From Branchinecta lynchi (lineage: Eukaryota > Arthropoda > Branchiopoda > Anostraca > Branchinectidae), in assembly GCA_023053575.1 (NCBI GenBank), contig JAKZAP010000022.1:17298489-17362488 (forward strand): a DNA stretch of 64,000 nt. The letters run 5' to 3'. The notes below the pieces were generated by a model, which worked only from the letters and a program-made list of their open reading frames with translations, did not search any database and was not told where the DNA came from. Shown one piece after another: positions 21,440 through 32,575 of this stretch. Within the stretch, counting starts at the first letter, position 1. Every line of letters starts with the position of its first letter. The translations under genes and the position numbers were made by a program.

Positions 21440-22370
21440 AGAAAAGATAAACTAATGACCATATCAATTCTATTGATCCCAACATAAAATTCACAGTTGA
21501 AATTGAGTAGGAGAACAAGCTTCCCTTTCTGGATATACTTGCCATCAAAAGAGACGATCCTTATTGTTTTCAGTTTACCGAAAACCAACTTACAGTGACC
21601 GATATATCCACTTTTCATCGAACCACCATTTTTCTGTGAAACAAGGGGTTATTATAGCTTTAGTAGATCGGGCTCTTCATGTATGTTCACCACAGTTTTT
21701 GGATCTTGAACTAGACCACCTCCGCGATGCTTTGTTTGGAAAAGGTTATCCGATAAAATTGATTGACGCAACAATTGAAAAACGCTAAGAGAAGTTTCAT
21801 CACCCCAACCACTGAACCTGAGAAAAAGGTCTATGTACCACTTCCATATGTACATGGCCTCACAGACAAAATCAAACAAATTCTTACCCCTCATAACATC
21901 TCTGCATATTTCAAAAGCTCCAACACAGTGGCTTCTTATCTTTACTCTGGTGAAGACCCGATTTCCGAGACAAATTGCTAAAGGGCTTACAAGATCCCAT
22001 GTTCTTGTGATAATGGTACATTGGTAGGACGCACCAGCACCTGTCTGATCGCTTCCACGAGCACAGAACCAGTATAGACGCAACCCTTCGGTGCCAAAAT
22101 AGACCCGAGAATGTCTCTAGTGCTCTAACTGGACACATTTATGATTACCCCGATCACAGTATCTGATTTGATGAAAGCAAAATAATAGGGAGAGACAGAC
22201 CTGGGGCAGTTCATACGTGAAGCATTTGAAATTGAAAAACACGAAATAAGGGACTAGCTTTAAACAGAGATACTGGTGAGTTTCGTATAAACCAATTGTA
22301 CAATAGATTCCTAGAAAAGGATGCCGCATTTCTAAGACCCCCTCAAACCCCACTTAGTGTGGCGCGCATG
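21440..22370 (+). pseudogene. Penelope-like element: RT end and GIY-YIG remnant
   Basis: In shifting frames the sequence reads LPFWIYL-type, then YCFSVYRKPTYSDRYIHFSS (about 21555-21615), the hallmark VYRKPT-TDRYL block of Penelope-like RTs. LVDRALHVCS, LELDHLRDALFGKGYP and PLPYVHGLTDKIKQIL (about 21838-21880) follow. At 21990-22060 a degenerate KIPCSCDN-VGRTS stretch resembles the GIY-YIG endonuclease of these elements, and REAFEIEKHEIRD and FLEKDAAFLRPP continue in other frames. The catalytic half of the RT is missing. Penelope elements use the GIY-YIG nuclease to start target-primed copying; this copy is decayed. Confidence 0.75.
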
Positions 22371-22679
22371 AATCTGGTCAGAAGGGTTTTAGTTCTGTGA
22401 TATTATTTGTATAGTGATGGGGAAAGCAAAGGATTGTATAACAAAAAAGGAAAGGAAGAACCAACTAATATAATCATGACAAAAATTATAAACAACATAA
22501 CATAATTGTATCTCTTCTAATTACCGAATCAAATCATGGAAGGGATCGAGTGTAGGCTTCGACGCGGATTTTTTCTCGAGCCTCAACAGCAAAAAAACAA
22601 AAATAGGCAAAAATACTTGAGTTCTGGCGTCGCGATCAAACTGAAAAGGTAAACCAAAAGTTTATATAGCATCTTGTAA

Positions 22680-22905
22680 CGTCGAGTGAACCAGAAGAAA
22701 TATGTAATGCGCTTTCGGGACATTTTGCAACTATTTGGGCTCGATTTTCTCGTACTACAGTAGCTCCCGATCCTGATCCTCCACTTGATTCCTTCACGGG
22801 GACGGGTATTGATTTTTCTATGCATTTAAGACCTGTCTCTCAAGATGAAATACGTAAGATCATCTATGAGATGAAAAGTAATTCGGCTGATGATTTAAGT
22901 TAACT
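22680..22905 (+). pseudogene. LINE fragment, linker before RT
   Basis: A 75-codon open stretch reads SSEPEEICNALSGHFATIW, then LRPVSQDEIRKIIYEMKSN and SADDLS. This is the usual region just before the RT fingers of CR1/jockey-type LINEs (F-x-hydrophobic-pVs-x-ev-x-iI-x-lk-x-sA). It ends abruptly where the 22.9-kb repeat starts. Confidence 0.6.
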
Positions 22906-23370
22906 GGAAATGCGAATCGAACGCAACTCTGGTGAGCGATAATAGCATCCAATGAGCGATACTTGACCGCTTACTGTGGGCTAACCGGTTAACCATGGAA
23001 CAAATTACCATTTGTTCCTGGTCGTCAAAAGTCAACTTTTAGTCGAAAATCTCAGTCGACTGGATAAATCGAACGCTAAAAGTCAACTGACAATAGCAAA
23101 TAAAACAGCAAAATGATGATTTAAGTTAGCTGGAAATATGAATGGAACGCAGCTCTGGTGAGCGATAATAGGTTCCATTGAGCGACACTTGACCGCTTAC
23201 TGTAGGTTACCCTGGAACGAATGACCATTTGTTCTCGGCTGCAACAGTCCTCGTAATTAATCCCTCCCTCTATCGCCTACTTTTCTATATATCTCTTCGG
23301 TTTCATCACCATCATTAATTTTCCGGCATCGTGACAATAGGTCACTCGGTCTTTATCCGCTAGATCCAGT
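22890..23370. repeat. Repeat family R1, copy 1 (tandemly derived)
   Basis: The block gatttaagttaactggaaat...gagcgataatag...gaccgcttactgt occurs at about 22893-22977 and again at about 23117-23210. Between them lies gtcgactggataaatcgaacgc, and after them a block cagtcctcg...tctttatccgct (about 23247-23362). All three blocks recur at 43.6-43.93 kb in the same strand but in different order, so the unit was probably tandem. No coding sense is seen. Confidence 0.65.
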
Positions 23371-23987
23371 TAGCTGCTGGCTAATCCGAGGTCAGGCTTT
23401 GATCCATTTGACTGGATATAGTGACATTTTCGTGGAATTTCGACTGGTTTCGGTCTCTATGTGGGTAGTAATTTGCCACATAGACCTTATTTGCGTTTCG
23501 CCAGTCATTCTGTCTGCCCCCCCCCCCCCCCCACACCATATTTTGTTTAGGTTTTCTTGCGTTTCGGTAAACATCTAGCTAACGTAAGTGTGTTTATTCG
23601 CCTCTGGCTCTGTTTATTAAGCCTCTTGCCTATTTGCTTTTGATAACAAATTTAAGGTTAATGCCATTTATTCATGCCACAATTTTTTTTTCTCTCATGA
23701 AATGAAAACCCTGGTTAGATGTCGAGTTGGTTCCGCGTCTTAGTTTAGTCTGAGCTTGCTAAGTATCGCAATATCCCGCCTATGAACACCCGCCCCATTA
23801 AGCTGATATTCACCAGCAACAAGAATACCATGAACACTTTTACCCACTACCAGTCCCCACCCAACCAACCAACATGTATTTACCCTGAACATCCTTATAC
23901 GGTCCCCAACAGTTTTTTAATACCCAACCGTTGCCTCCTCAATCATCGTTCGATACAATGCCCAACTGCCGTCCGTATGCCCCTGCG
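23371..23987. other. No gene seen; contains a C-run
   Basis: A run of cytosines lies at about 23517-23532. The open frame at 23782-24003 has no recognisable motif. Confidence 0.5.
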
Positions 23988-24101
23988 CTGCATCCTGGCT
24001 TGAACAAGCCCGACACAAATTTTCATGTAGTGGAGTTGTTGGATGGCCATAGCAGTTCACCATCATTTCTTCTCGGCTGATTTCACTGTTGACCAGTTGG
24101 G
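23988..24101 (-). mobile_element. Gypsy-associated segment, reversed
   Basis: This 114-base block is the reverse complement, with few differences, of 31800-31913. It reads on the minus strand AQLVNSEISREEMMVNCYGH and NENLCRACSSQD-like. It lies just upstream of gag sequence in both copies, but its orientation relative to gag differs between them. Confidence 0.65.
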
Positions 24102-24123
24102 CGGAAAGGACGCTCTTCAGAAA

Positions 24124-24336
24124 GTGATGCACCAGCCGGAAAGTATGACCCCTGACCTCTATGGCCAGTTGATTCAAAAGTCTTTGGATTTCCGTTACTC
24201 TTATACTCCAGGTGACAGGGCTAAGAGTGAGGTTCCTAGGATTTACTTGACGGAATTTATCAGAGGACTCCCCGACCCTTACTATGATCAGGTAAAAAGA
24301 AGGAGCCTGACTAGCCTTCCTCAGGCAATAGAGGTT
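24124..24336 (+). pseudogene. Ty3/gypsy gag fragment, copy 1
   Basis: The frame reads MHQPESMTPDLYGQLIQKSL, RYSYTPGDRAKSE, then LTEFIRGLPDPYYDQVKRR and SLPQAIEV. This is a capsid-domain stretch of a gypsy-type Gag, with the pattern of a short helix, then F-x-GL, then a-ev. The same sequence with small deletions lies at 32066-32239. It ends exactly where LINE D coding sequence begins (24337), so LINE D probably inserted here. Gypsy sequence is not seen again beyond LINE D. Confidence 0.6.
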
Positions 24337-26570
24337 AAAAATCGAAAAAGCTACGCCGGACGTAGAAGAAATTCACCACACCACCAATGCTGGTGGCAAC
24401 TTCATGAAAGCCCTCCTAGATTGTTATAACAAATGTCTCACCAAATCCACATTCCCCGACCGATGAAAACAATTGATCTGCAACCCTGTTCCCAAGCAAA
24501 ACAAACCTAAGGACCAGCTTGGATCCCACTGCCCTATCATGACGAGCCAACCGTTGGAAAAATCCTAGAAAGAATGGTAAACCACAGGCTAGTGTGGTAC
24601 TGCAAAAAGCACGGGCTGATCCCAAAGGAGCAAACTGGATTCCGCAAATATTACTCAAGATTTGACAACCTGTACCGTGTAGTAAGCGACGTGAGAATTG
24701 CAATGCAACATGGGCTCATAGTGCTAGCCGCCCTTATCGACATATGACAACGTCCGAATTAAAAAAAAAAACTATGCAACACACTTTCGGCCATTGGTAT
24801 CCCCCAAGCAAATAATTGACTTCATGTGAAGCTTATGGAGGGAAGGAGATTTACAGTCAAAATAAACAGCGAATCCTTGACAAGCAGTCACAGAAAAGGG
24901 CCTTCCGAAAAAGCCGACTTCGCAGACGACTATACGCTTTGGGCGACGCGAAGGACACTGGAAGAAGCCCAAAGCAAACTACAAAGAGCAATCAACAAAA
25001 TTGGTAGGTTCTCACGCGAAGCTGAAGTTCAAATAGCAGCCGCCAAGACCGTCATCATGGCCTTTCACAGACGAAAAAAACTAGAATCACCATCCCTGTC
25101 ACTGGTCCTGTCTACCAGTCGCAAAATCAGCAAGGCTACTCGGGATCGTCCTGGACCAGAAACTGTCCTTCAAACATCGCATCGAAGAAACCACGAAAAC
25201 GTTTTTCAGAAGATTCATCATCATGCAACGGCTAGCGGGAACCAAATGGGGCTGCTCGCCAAATACTCATGCTCTTTTACAAGCAGTATATCAGAGCAAA
25301 ACTGGATTACCGTGGTTTCGTATATGGCTCGTATAGCCAGCAGCTAATGGGATAACTGGAAACGCTCCAAAACACGGCACTACGACTTGCTTTAGGTGTC
25401 AGGAAAACAACAAAAACGTCATTCCTACACACCGATGCTGGATTCCATCCGATGAAGATACGAATAAAAACCCTACTCGTACGCTACTTCACGAAAATAG
25501 AATACACCCCACATCATGGTACGCACGAGCTGCAGTGGAAACGAACTGACTGCAGTATTCTTCGGGAACTCACAGTGCAAATAGAGAAACACCTCCTGAC
25601 CGAAAAAGTAGCACTAACCCCACCATGGAAGGATTACCACCCTGCCACCAACACCAAGTTCCTGAACACCTAGGAGTCACGGATCAGCATCCACCAGGCA
25701 AAGCTCCACTAAGAAAAGCCAGAGAAAAAACTCTACGCAAGACCATCAAATTTTCGTAGACGGATCACTGACGAAGGAAGGCTGTGGGGTCTAGATTAAG
25801 AACATGAACTTGATAGCCATGGAAAATCTCCCGTTATATTCTCAGATTCACTGTCGGCGCTTTCACTCATGAAACGAAGAGACTGCTACTGCATGGACAT
25901 CGACTTGTACAGACTTGGCATCCCCATCACGAAAATCCACGGAGCAGGAGCAAAAATAACACTACAATACGTCCCCAGCCCCATGGGCATTGACGGAAAA
26001 AAAAGCAGATGAAGCAGCAAAAAGCCACCTGCCACAACATGACATCAAGAAGACCAATGAACATGAGAGACGCCAACTGAACAAGGAAGAACGCTATCCA
26101 ACAACCAGGGAAAGACCCCAAATTCTCCCCCTTTGTGGACCAAAAATATAGCAAGATGTACCACAGAATACGAGCCAACGCGTGCAACTTCAACCACGCA
26201 GCATATCACTTCAAATCAAAATTACCAGATGGATTAGAACTGTCAGGAACCACCAAGAATTTTTTAATAGTGCTTTCCTCAGTGCTAAACTCAACCCCTC
26301 AACAACTACCCTCTCAAAAGCATCACTCTCTGAAGACGAAGAGCGCCACATATTCTCATCAGTCATCAAATTTCGGACCGGCCGCGAGATCAGTGAAGCA
26401 GTTTAAGGAAGAGAAGAAGACGTAACGACTCGCAGAACAGAAACCGACAACCAGGCGGCAACACTGGTTGAATGAAAAAAAAGAAGAGCCCGCAGTGGAG
26501 CATTTGCTCTCTCCGAAGCGGTCGATACTGTTGAAGAAGAAATGAGCTAGAATGTATTTTCAAGATAAAT
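24337..26570 (+). pseudogene. LINE D, 5'-truncated, RT plus RNase H
   Basis: This plus-strand LINE ORF2 begins after the endonuclease. It reads GGNFMKALLDCYNKCL, then ERMVNHRLVWYCKKHGLIP with EQTGFRKYYSRFDNLYR, then DFADDYTLWATRRTLEEA (about 24920-24970; the active site is FADDY). LQRAINKIGRFSREAEVQI follows. Further on come an RNase H first strand IFVDGSLTKEGCGV (about 25746-25787), FSDSLSALSLM (about 25838-25870) and ADEAAKSH (about 26008-26030), giving three of the four acidic positions. An RT followed by RNase H is typical of I, R1, LOA and related clades. Many stops and shifts make it dead. Confidence 0.75.
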
Positions 26571-27084
26571 CACCAACGTACGATTAATAAAAAGTCTCGG
26601 TCGGACTTTTGGACACACCAAATTGGACAATGGAGCCGATTTAAACCAGGACAAACCATCACTGTTGATGGCAAGCCATAACTCTAAACACAATTGATGA
26701 AAACATCTCACTCGTTATACCACTTTTTATCCTGTTCTTCTCTTTAAAAGCTAAGAAGTAATCTTAATGTCAGTTGCAGGAACTGGACAGCTCAGCTACA
26801 GCCCATCAGATTTGTGATCTTTTATTTTCGGTGGTATCCAATACATTTCAGCTTGCGATTACTTCGCATAAGTCAAGTTGGGAGATTAAGATCGAGTTTC
26901 TGTAAACCAAATAGATAGGCTAAACCAGAGAGCCCTATCATTGCCCAAGAAATCCTGAATTTCAATATGCTACTCCAACATTATTCAATCAGTCTCTTGA
27001 CCTGTTAAGACCGATTTCGTACTTGTGCTCTGAAAAGGATTACTACCTGAGTTAATCGGACCCTCTTGTTGGCTGCTTGACAGC
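26571..27084. other. No gene seen
   Basis: This stretch between LINE D and LINE A2 may include the 5' UTR of A2, since A2 ORF1 starts at 27085. No motif supports a boundary. Confidence 0.45.
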
Positions 27085-28125
27085 ATGGTGAGCGATGAAC
27101 TTGTTTATTCGCCGATCTTGAACTTTTTGCAATTCAGCCTTGCGAATGGAGCTGACGATTCGGAAATTATTCGGATGGCTGCGGAATTTTTTGATTCTGC
27201 ATCTGTGGCAAGTGCAAAGACAGCCTTTTGGACTAAGATGCTGCCGAATGAACCATGTCCGAGACGCTCGGGAGCTAAGGCTTCAATAAGTCATATCCGA
27301 GATATTATCGATCAAATGCGGAAGTCTGATGATGCTGATACGACTATGCCTACCTACGTGATAAAGTCTCCAACTGAGGTTTCAACCGTCCCTGCTGTGG
27401 CTTTCTCCCATCTCTCGTCACAAATGAATAGAGTTGAGCAAGTTTTGAATACAGTTTCCAATAGACTTGAGTCATATGATCTACATTTTCCGCAGCTGCC
27501 AAACGCCGTCATTCCTAAGGAATCTGCCACAGTCATTATATCTAATTTCCCCGATTCGCTGAACGACCCCTTAAAGCGAAAGGAATTGCTCGATAAAATT
27601 ACCGTACACGAGTCTATCCATAGCTTGCGTCCCCTGAGCGACAAGTGGGTGGTCAACATTGATAAACCAGCTGCTACCGATTTTTGTTCGTCCATCTCGG
27701 ATGTCTTAGCGGAATCTCAGGCCAAAATTGTATCAAAGAAGTTTTTTGGGGTTGTAAAAGGAGTCTCTGTTGACCTGGATACTTCGGAGCTCCTCTCCGA
27801 GCCCGGTATAAGCAATGCAGTGAGACTTGGAACTTCTACCGCTGTGAAGGTCGAGTTTAATAATCTCAGTGCGAAAGCTCGCATATTGAAGGAAGGGCTC
27901 AAACTGGGCTACGAATTTATCCGTGTGTTTGACTTCACTGAGGCCCCACGTTGCTGCTTTAACTGCAGGTCTCCCAGTCACGTGAAGTCGGCCTGCAGCA
28001 GCGTTACTCCTAAATGTGCGATTTGTGCGGGGCCCCACATCTCAACCAAGGAATCCCCCTGTCGTCTATCTTCTAAGTGTGCCAATTGCAGCGAAAATCA
28101 CGTCTCTTTCAGTCTCAAGAAATAA
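27085..28125 (+). CDS. LINE A2 ORF1, intact knuckle protein
   Basis: The 346-codon frame starts at ATG 27085 and ends at TAA 28123. The N-terminal part has a helical stretch, SPILNFLQFSLANGADDSEI and AAEFFDSASVASAKTAFW, matching the N-terminus of LINE B ORF1 in layout. A central RRM-like part reads SATVIISNFPDSLNDP (about residues 148-165). VRLGTSTAVKVEFNNLSAK follows. The C-terminus holds CCFNCRSPSHVKSAC, KCAICAGPH and KCANCSENH, three cysteine knuckles. This is the common plan of RRM plus CCHC ORF1 proteins (jockey/I/R1-like), which package element RNA. It is the only undamaged ORF1 here. Confidence 0.8.
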   Translation: MVSDELVYSPILNFLQFSLANGADDSEIIRMAAEFFDSASVASAKTAFWTKMLPNEPCPRRSGAKASISHIRDIIDQMRKSDDADTTMPTYVIKSPTEVSTVPAVAFSHLSSQMNRVEQVLNTVSNRLESYDLHFPQLPNAVIPKESATVIISNFPDSLNDPLKRKELLDKITVHESIHSLRPLSDKWVVNIDKPAATDFCSSISDVLAESQAKIVSKKFFGVVKGVSVDLDTSELLSEPGISNAVRLGTSTAVKVEFNNLSAKARILKEGLKLGYEFIRVFDFTEAPRCCFNCRSPSHVKSACSSVTPKCAICAGPHISTKESPCRLSSKCANCSENHVSFSLKK

Positions 28126-30789
28126 TGCACAGATCAGTCTCAACAGTTTCGTTGAATATTAACGGGACGAAAGATAAAGGCTCCCTAATCGATGAACTAA
28201 TTAGCAGCTATGATATTGTTTGTCTGCAAGAACACCTCCTTACTGCTACTAGCGTGAATTTTCTACAGCGTAGCTCGCATCATTTGCTGTTCAGTACTAA
28301 TGCACGTTTAACTTTTGGTCGCCTTTCTGGTGGACTCGCATGTTTTGTGCATAAGAAACTAAATGGACTGCAACCAAACTGCATTCATTCCGACGACCGT
28401 TTTCAAGCTATTCGACTTGGGGACAGTGTCATTATTAATTGTTACCTTCCGCATAATACACGTAGAGTGCAGTCGCTTAATAACTTTGCAAAAGCATGCT
28501 CAAGCCTTGGATCGCTAATGAAGCTGATTTCAGACCAGTCTCTGAACTATATCATTCTTGGCGACCTTAATACGAACATCCGTCGTGACTCTACTAGGAC
28601 AAATTGTCTTCTGGATTCTCTGCCTGATTTTAAGATCGTACAAAAAGACTGCGAACACACTTATATTCACAACTCTGGTAGTGTTTCCGATCTAGATCAT
28701 GTAATTTGCTCGTCCCTTCTTGATATATCTACCGTTCATGTGCATACTGACGAGAACGATATCGATCACTTGCCGATTTCTTTTAGTGTGTTAATTGCGT
28801 GTGAAAACTACGCACCTCCGACGAAACGAAGCGCAAAATGGTTTCAACGAAGTAATTGGGATCGAGCCAATATCTTTGTCTCTTGCAATCGTCTCTTGCA
28901 ATGTTATTGAGTACTATTCGTGTGAAGTACCATTTACTTCAGTTGAAAGTTACAAGTGCAAATGCGAAATCTGAGCTTAACTCGTATTACGCTCAGATTC
29001 TTTCCGCAATAAAACGTTCGGAGCTTTTATCTGTACCTCAGGAAAGAGTGAGAATCGGAACCCGTCAGCCTATTTGGCGTATTGATCCCGAGCTGAACTC
29101 GGTTAAAAAGCGGGCTAAGTTTTGGCTTCGAATTTGGTCCGACTGTGATCGGCCTAAATCCGGAGCAGTGTGTGATATTAAGAATAGTACTAAGCATTTA
29201 CGTGCGGCCCGTTGTAAAGGTTTGGATTTTCCACGCGGCCAACATGATTGGCATAATGTAATAAATTCTTCTAAACTGGACCATAGAACCAGTAACACTC
29301 CGGTTGATTTGATCAGTGTGTCTATGTGGGTTTCTTACTATACTTCCATTTTTTCGCGTATGAATAGTAATATTTATTATCATTTTGAAAAGTTATTATC
29401 TCGGGTTTTGGCACATCGTCTGTCTCAGCACCAAGTAATACCGATTTCTGTTGATGCTGTGCGTAGAGCTATTTGTCGTCTGAAATCTAAGTCCGTTGAT
29501 GTAGACGGGATTAGTAAGAATCATTTAAGAGTTGACTGTCCGCCATTGTTGTCTCATTTGCAGTTGCTTTTTCAAATGTCACTATGTTGTTCAGTAGTCC
29601 CGGATAGATTCTTGTGCGGTACGGTCAGCTCTATTTTAAAGCGCGGTAAGGACCCGTTTTCTTGTTCTTCGTACCGTCCTATAACCGTTGCTTGCAATCT
29701 TAGTAAAGTGCTCGAATACCTTTTGCTGCCTTTTGTAAATTCTAAATTTCTTCTTAATTTTGGTGCAAATCAGTTCGGGTTCCAGAGGGGTCTTGGTTGT
29801 CAGCACGCGCACAGGGTTCTTTCTTCTCTTCTAGTCGATGCTTCGAAGAAAGGTGATGGCCTTTATATATGCGCTCTTGACCTTTCTAAAGCTTTTGACT
29901 CTGTTGTACATTCTCATGCTCTTTATTCTTTGTCTTCCAGTGGTATTAATTTCTCTGTCATTCATCTCCTAAAGTACTGGTATGGGAATTCTTTCCTCCG
30001 TCTTAAAACTGGTGATGGTCTTTATTCAGATTCTCTAATTCGCGTAAGGCAAGGTGTGAGATAAGGTGGTGTTTTGTCTCCTTCTATTTTCAAACTGTGT
30101 GTTTCTAATGTATTGAATAGTCTTCCGACTACATGTTTTTTAGGAAATTCTAATGTCTCATACCTAGCTTACGCGGATGACATTCTCTTAATTAGTCGTA
30201 CCCGGAAGGGGCTCTCAGATTCTGTGGGCTTTGTTGCTTCTTCTTTCTCCAGGTTGGGACTTTCTCTAAATGTTGATAAATGTGAATTCCTTACTTTCAA
30301 CGTTAAGTCTTCCTCTAGATCATCACTTACTTGTCTAAATTTGTCTATACCTTTGGTTGAATCTATTAGGTGGTTGGGAATCTCGATTACTAGTAATCTA
30401 CGGTCACTTCGTTCGCGTACAGTTTCTAAGCTTCTAAGCTTAAGCTCCAGATTGGTTACTCAAAAATTGTTGCTAACAGAAGTAAATATAACCGTAATGC
30501 ATTAGCGAAAATGTACTCGACCTATTGTGACCACTCTGTTTTATTTTTGTCTGGGTTGTTTCCAATTTTTCTTAAAAAAGATATCCAAGCTCTCCGATCC
30601 GCGTATTTCCGGTACTTGAGATTTTTACTTTATTTGCCACCGTGGTATAAGAATAGACAAATTATCCAGAATTTTAACGCTTCGGATGTCACGGCAAAGC
30701 TGGCCTTGCTACACGAGGGGTTATCCGGGTCTGCAGTTTCGAACCTTGAGCCTTTCCATGGTCTTCTACAATGTTTTTCTCGTAGTTGA
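28125..30789 (+). pseudogene. LINE A2 ORF2, endonuclease and RT
   Basis: The start is the ATG at 28125, sharing its A with the ORF1 stop. The endonuclease reads TVSLNINGTKDKGSLIDELI, VCLQEHLL, RLSGGLACFV, INCYLPHNTRR, ILGDLNTNIR, SDLDHVICSS and IDHLPISF, with all usual catalytic residues. A frame change near 28900 leads to the linker and RT: DVDGISKNHL, SYRPITVACNLSKVLEYLLL, FGFQRGLGCQHAH, DLSKAFDSVVHSHALYSL, then a stop at 30062 just after RVRQGV. LAYADDILLISRTRKG follows (about 30163-30210) in the next frame, and the C-terminal AYFRYLRFLLYLPP. The YADD is intact. Three lesions inactivate it. Confidence 0.85.
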
Positions 30790-30886
30790 GTTATTTTCTT
30801 TCTTTTTGGTTTATTTAGCTTATTACTCCGCTTTTTCTTGAATGTTGTAGTGGGTTAAAAAAAAATTATTATTATTATTATTAATG

Positions 30887-31799
30887 CGCTTTGTCATAGC
30901 AGCAGTTTCTAAAATTCAACCGCGAATTCCCCACGTCTTATGTTTATGAAAGAATCGGGGAAAAAAGGTTATGTTGTGATTTTTATCACCCGAAAGTGCT
31001 TTGTCGGGTCTACTAAAGTACTTTTGATTCCCGGCAACCTGGCAACACTGGTCCATTCCAAGGAGTCGTTGGTGATTCGTAATTATTTCATTGAGCTAGA
31101 GCTAGCTTCACAAGTTTACACAATTTACTTTATTTCAGGTGTGCATGCTTTCCAATCGATGCAGATGCCACTCGCTGTGTTGTTGCGAAACTTGCTCGAA
31201 CCCACTAACACCCAATCCCTTGGCCGAAGGCTTTGAATGAAGTTTTTCAGATCCTCCAGTAGAACGATGTTGGCAACTCTGACGGTGCCGGAGCTTCAAC
31301 CTATGACTTCGTAAAAGTTGTCCGTCGGTTAGCACGAAAGTTCTCTAAAGGGTTGAGATTTGTTGTTCAAATTTGGCCCAAGGACTCTTTGGGTTAAAGT
31401 ACAGAGATGTAGTTTCGAAGATGTAGCCCTATATTTAAGTGCGTGTTCAAAATAAGGGGTAAGACACCTAAGGTCGATTTGGGAGTAAAGAGACATGCTG
31501 AATCCGAATACGAAAATATTTTCTCGCCGGACAAGTAGCTCACCCGTAATCCGCCTAAAACCGGAAAATTTGTGAACAATAAAAATTTAACCTGAATTTA
31601 GGGCAAGGAGACATGCTGAACACGTATTTGAAGATTATTTTTCGCAGGACAATCAGTTTGCTACGCCTGGAATCCGGCCAAAACCGGAAAATTTGTTTAA
31701 AGTAAAAGTTCGATTTGAACTTGATTAGATGTTCGATTCAGAGGCAACCCTAACCCAGCGCCATCCCCACCCGGCTCCCCAGAGCGTCCAAACTTTCAA
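30887..31799. other. No gene seen; contains a two-copy repeat
   Basis: Apart from the tandem repeat at about 31480-31712 there is no coding signal. The open frames at 30940-31236 and 31135-31335 overlap on opposite strands and lack motifs. Confidence 0.5.
31480..31712. repeat. Two-copy tandem repeat of about 120 bp
   Basis: Two adjacent units share agagacatgctgaa / ggagacatgctgaa, a cggccaaaaccggaaaattt-type core (ccgcctaaaaccggaaaatttg at about 31550 and ccggccaaaaccggaaaatttg at about 31674) and tgaa-rich ends. They are diverged and non-coding. Confidence 0.55.
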
Positions 31800-32455
31800 C
31801 CCAACTGGTCAACGGTGAAACCAGCCAAGAAGAATGGATGGTGAACTGCTATGGCCATCCAACCACTCCACAAAATGAAAATTTGTGTCGGGCTTGTTCA
31901 AGCCAGGATGCAGTGTTGTTTCCCCGTTGAAAGTAGGAATTTTGTTGGCTATCTCTAGCTTAAGCCGTAACCGAGCCAGATGAAAGTGTCACGAGCAGCA
32001 CCCGAAACTTCCCTCCAACTCCGCTGTCTGGGCAGGGACGAGGAGTTTCGTCTAGCTGAGGAACAAGTGATATACCAGCCGGAAAGTATGACCCCTGACC
32101 TCTATGGCCAGTTGATTCCAAATCTTTTGATTTGCGTTACTCTTATACTCTACGTGACAGAATTTATCAGCGGACACCCCACCCCGTACCCTACTATGAT
32201 GAAGTAAAAATAATGAGTCTTCCTCAGGCAATAGAGGTTTTGCGACAGGTTAGGGCTTATCGCGCAGCCAGGGATACACTTTCCCAGTCGCGGTCGGGTT
32301 TTAGCTTTTTAACCAGGGAAACGCGCATGGTCCGCGCTACTTCGGGGATCGGCGACGGACCATTCCTTCTACCACACACCAGTACCGGTTCATCACAGAC
32401 CGATCGAAAACATGCAGTTCAACGTCTACAGTTACTGTACGATTTTCCTTATTAG
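31800..32455 (+). pseudogene. Ty3/gypsy gag fragment, copy 2
   Basis: The first 114 bases (31800-31913) are the block found reversed at 23988-24101. On the plus strand they read EEWMVNCYGHPTT and ENLCRACSSQD. From 32066 the gag capsid stretch YQPESMTPDLYGQLI is followed by a deletion relative to copy 1, then SLPQAIEVLRQVRAYRAARD and a tail to 32455. Two frames are needed. It belongs with the pol sequence that follows at 32.6 kb. Confidence 0.6.
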
Positions 32456-32575
32456 GTCGAACGTTTGTGGACAAATTTTGGTGATCCCTAGGCTATGTTT
32501 CGGTGCTTTGGTCGGCTGGCCACTAGACCCCAACCACCGATATTTAAATTCACTGGTCAGTCCTAGCTTTCGACG

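Larger units (their letters stand above)
27085..30886 (+). mobile_element. LINE family A, copy A2
   Basis: This is a long plus-strand LINE with intact ORF1, a broken ORF2, a short 3' UTR and a tail of (ATT)n at 30865-30884. ORF1 and ORF2 overlap in TAATG. Compared with A3 it keeps a complete ORF1 but has more lesions in ORF2. It is the best reference for family A structure in this window. Confidence 0.85.

Noticed and set aside
23782..24003. Open frame of 73 codons as a gene
   Set aside because: It has no motif and overlaps the reversed gypsy-associated block.
27354..27695. Minus-strand frames opposite LINE A2 ORF1
   Set aside because: Shadows of an intact plus-strand ORF1 with recognisable knuckles.
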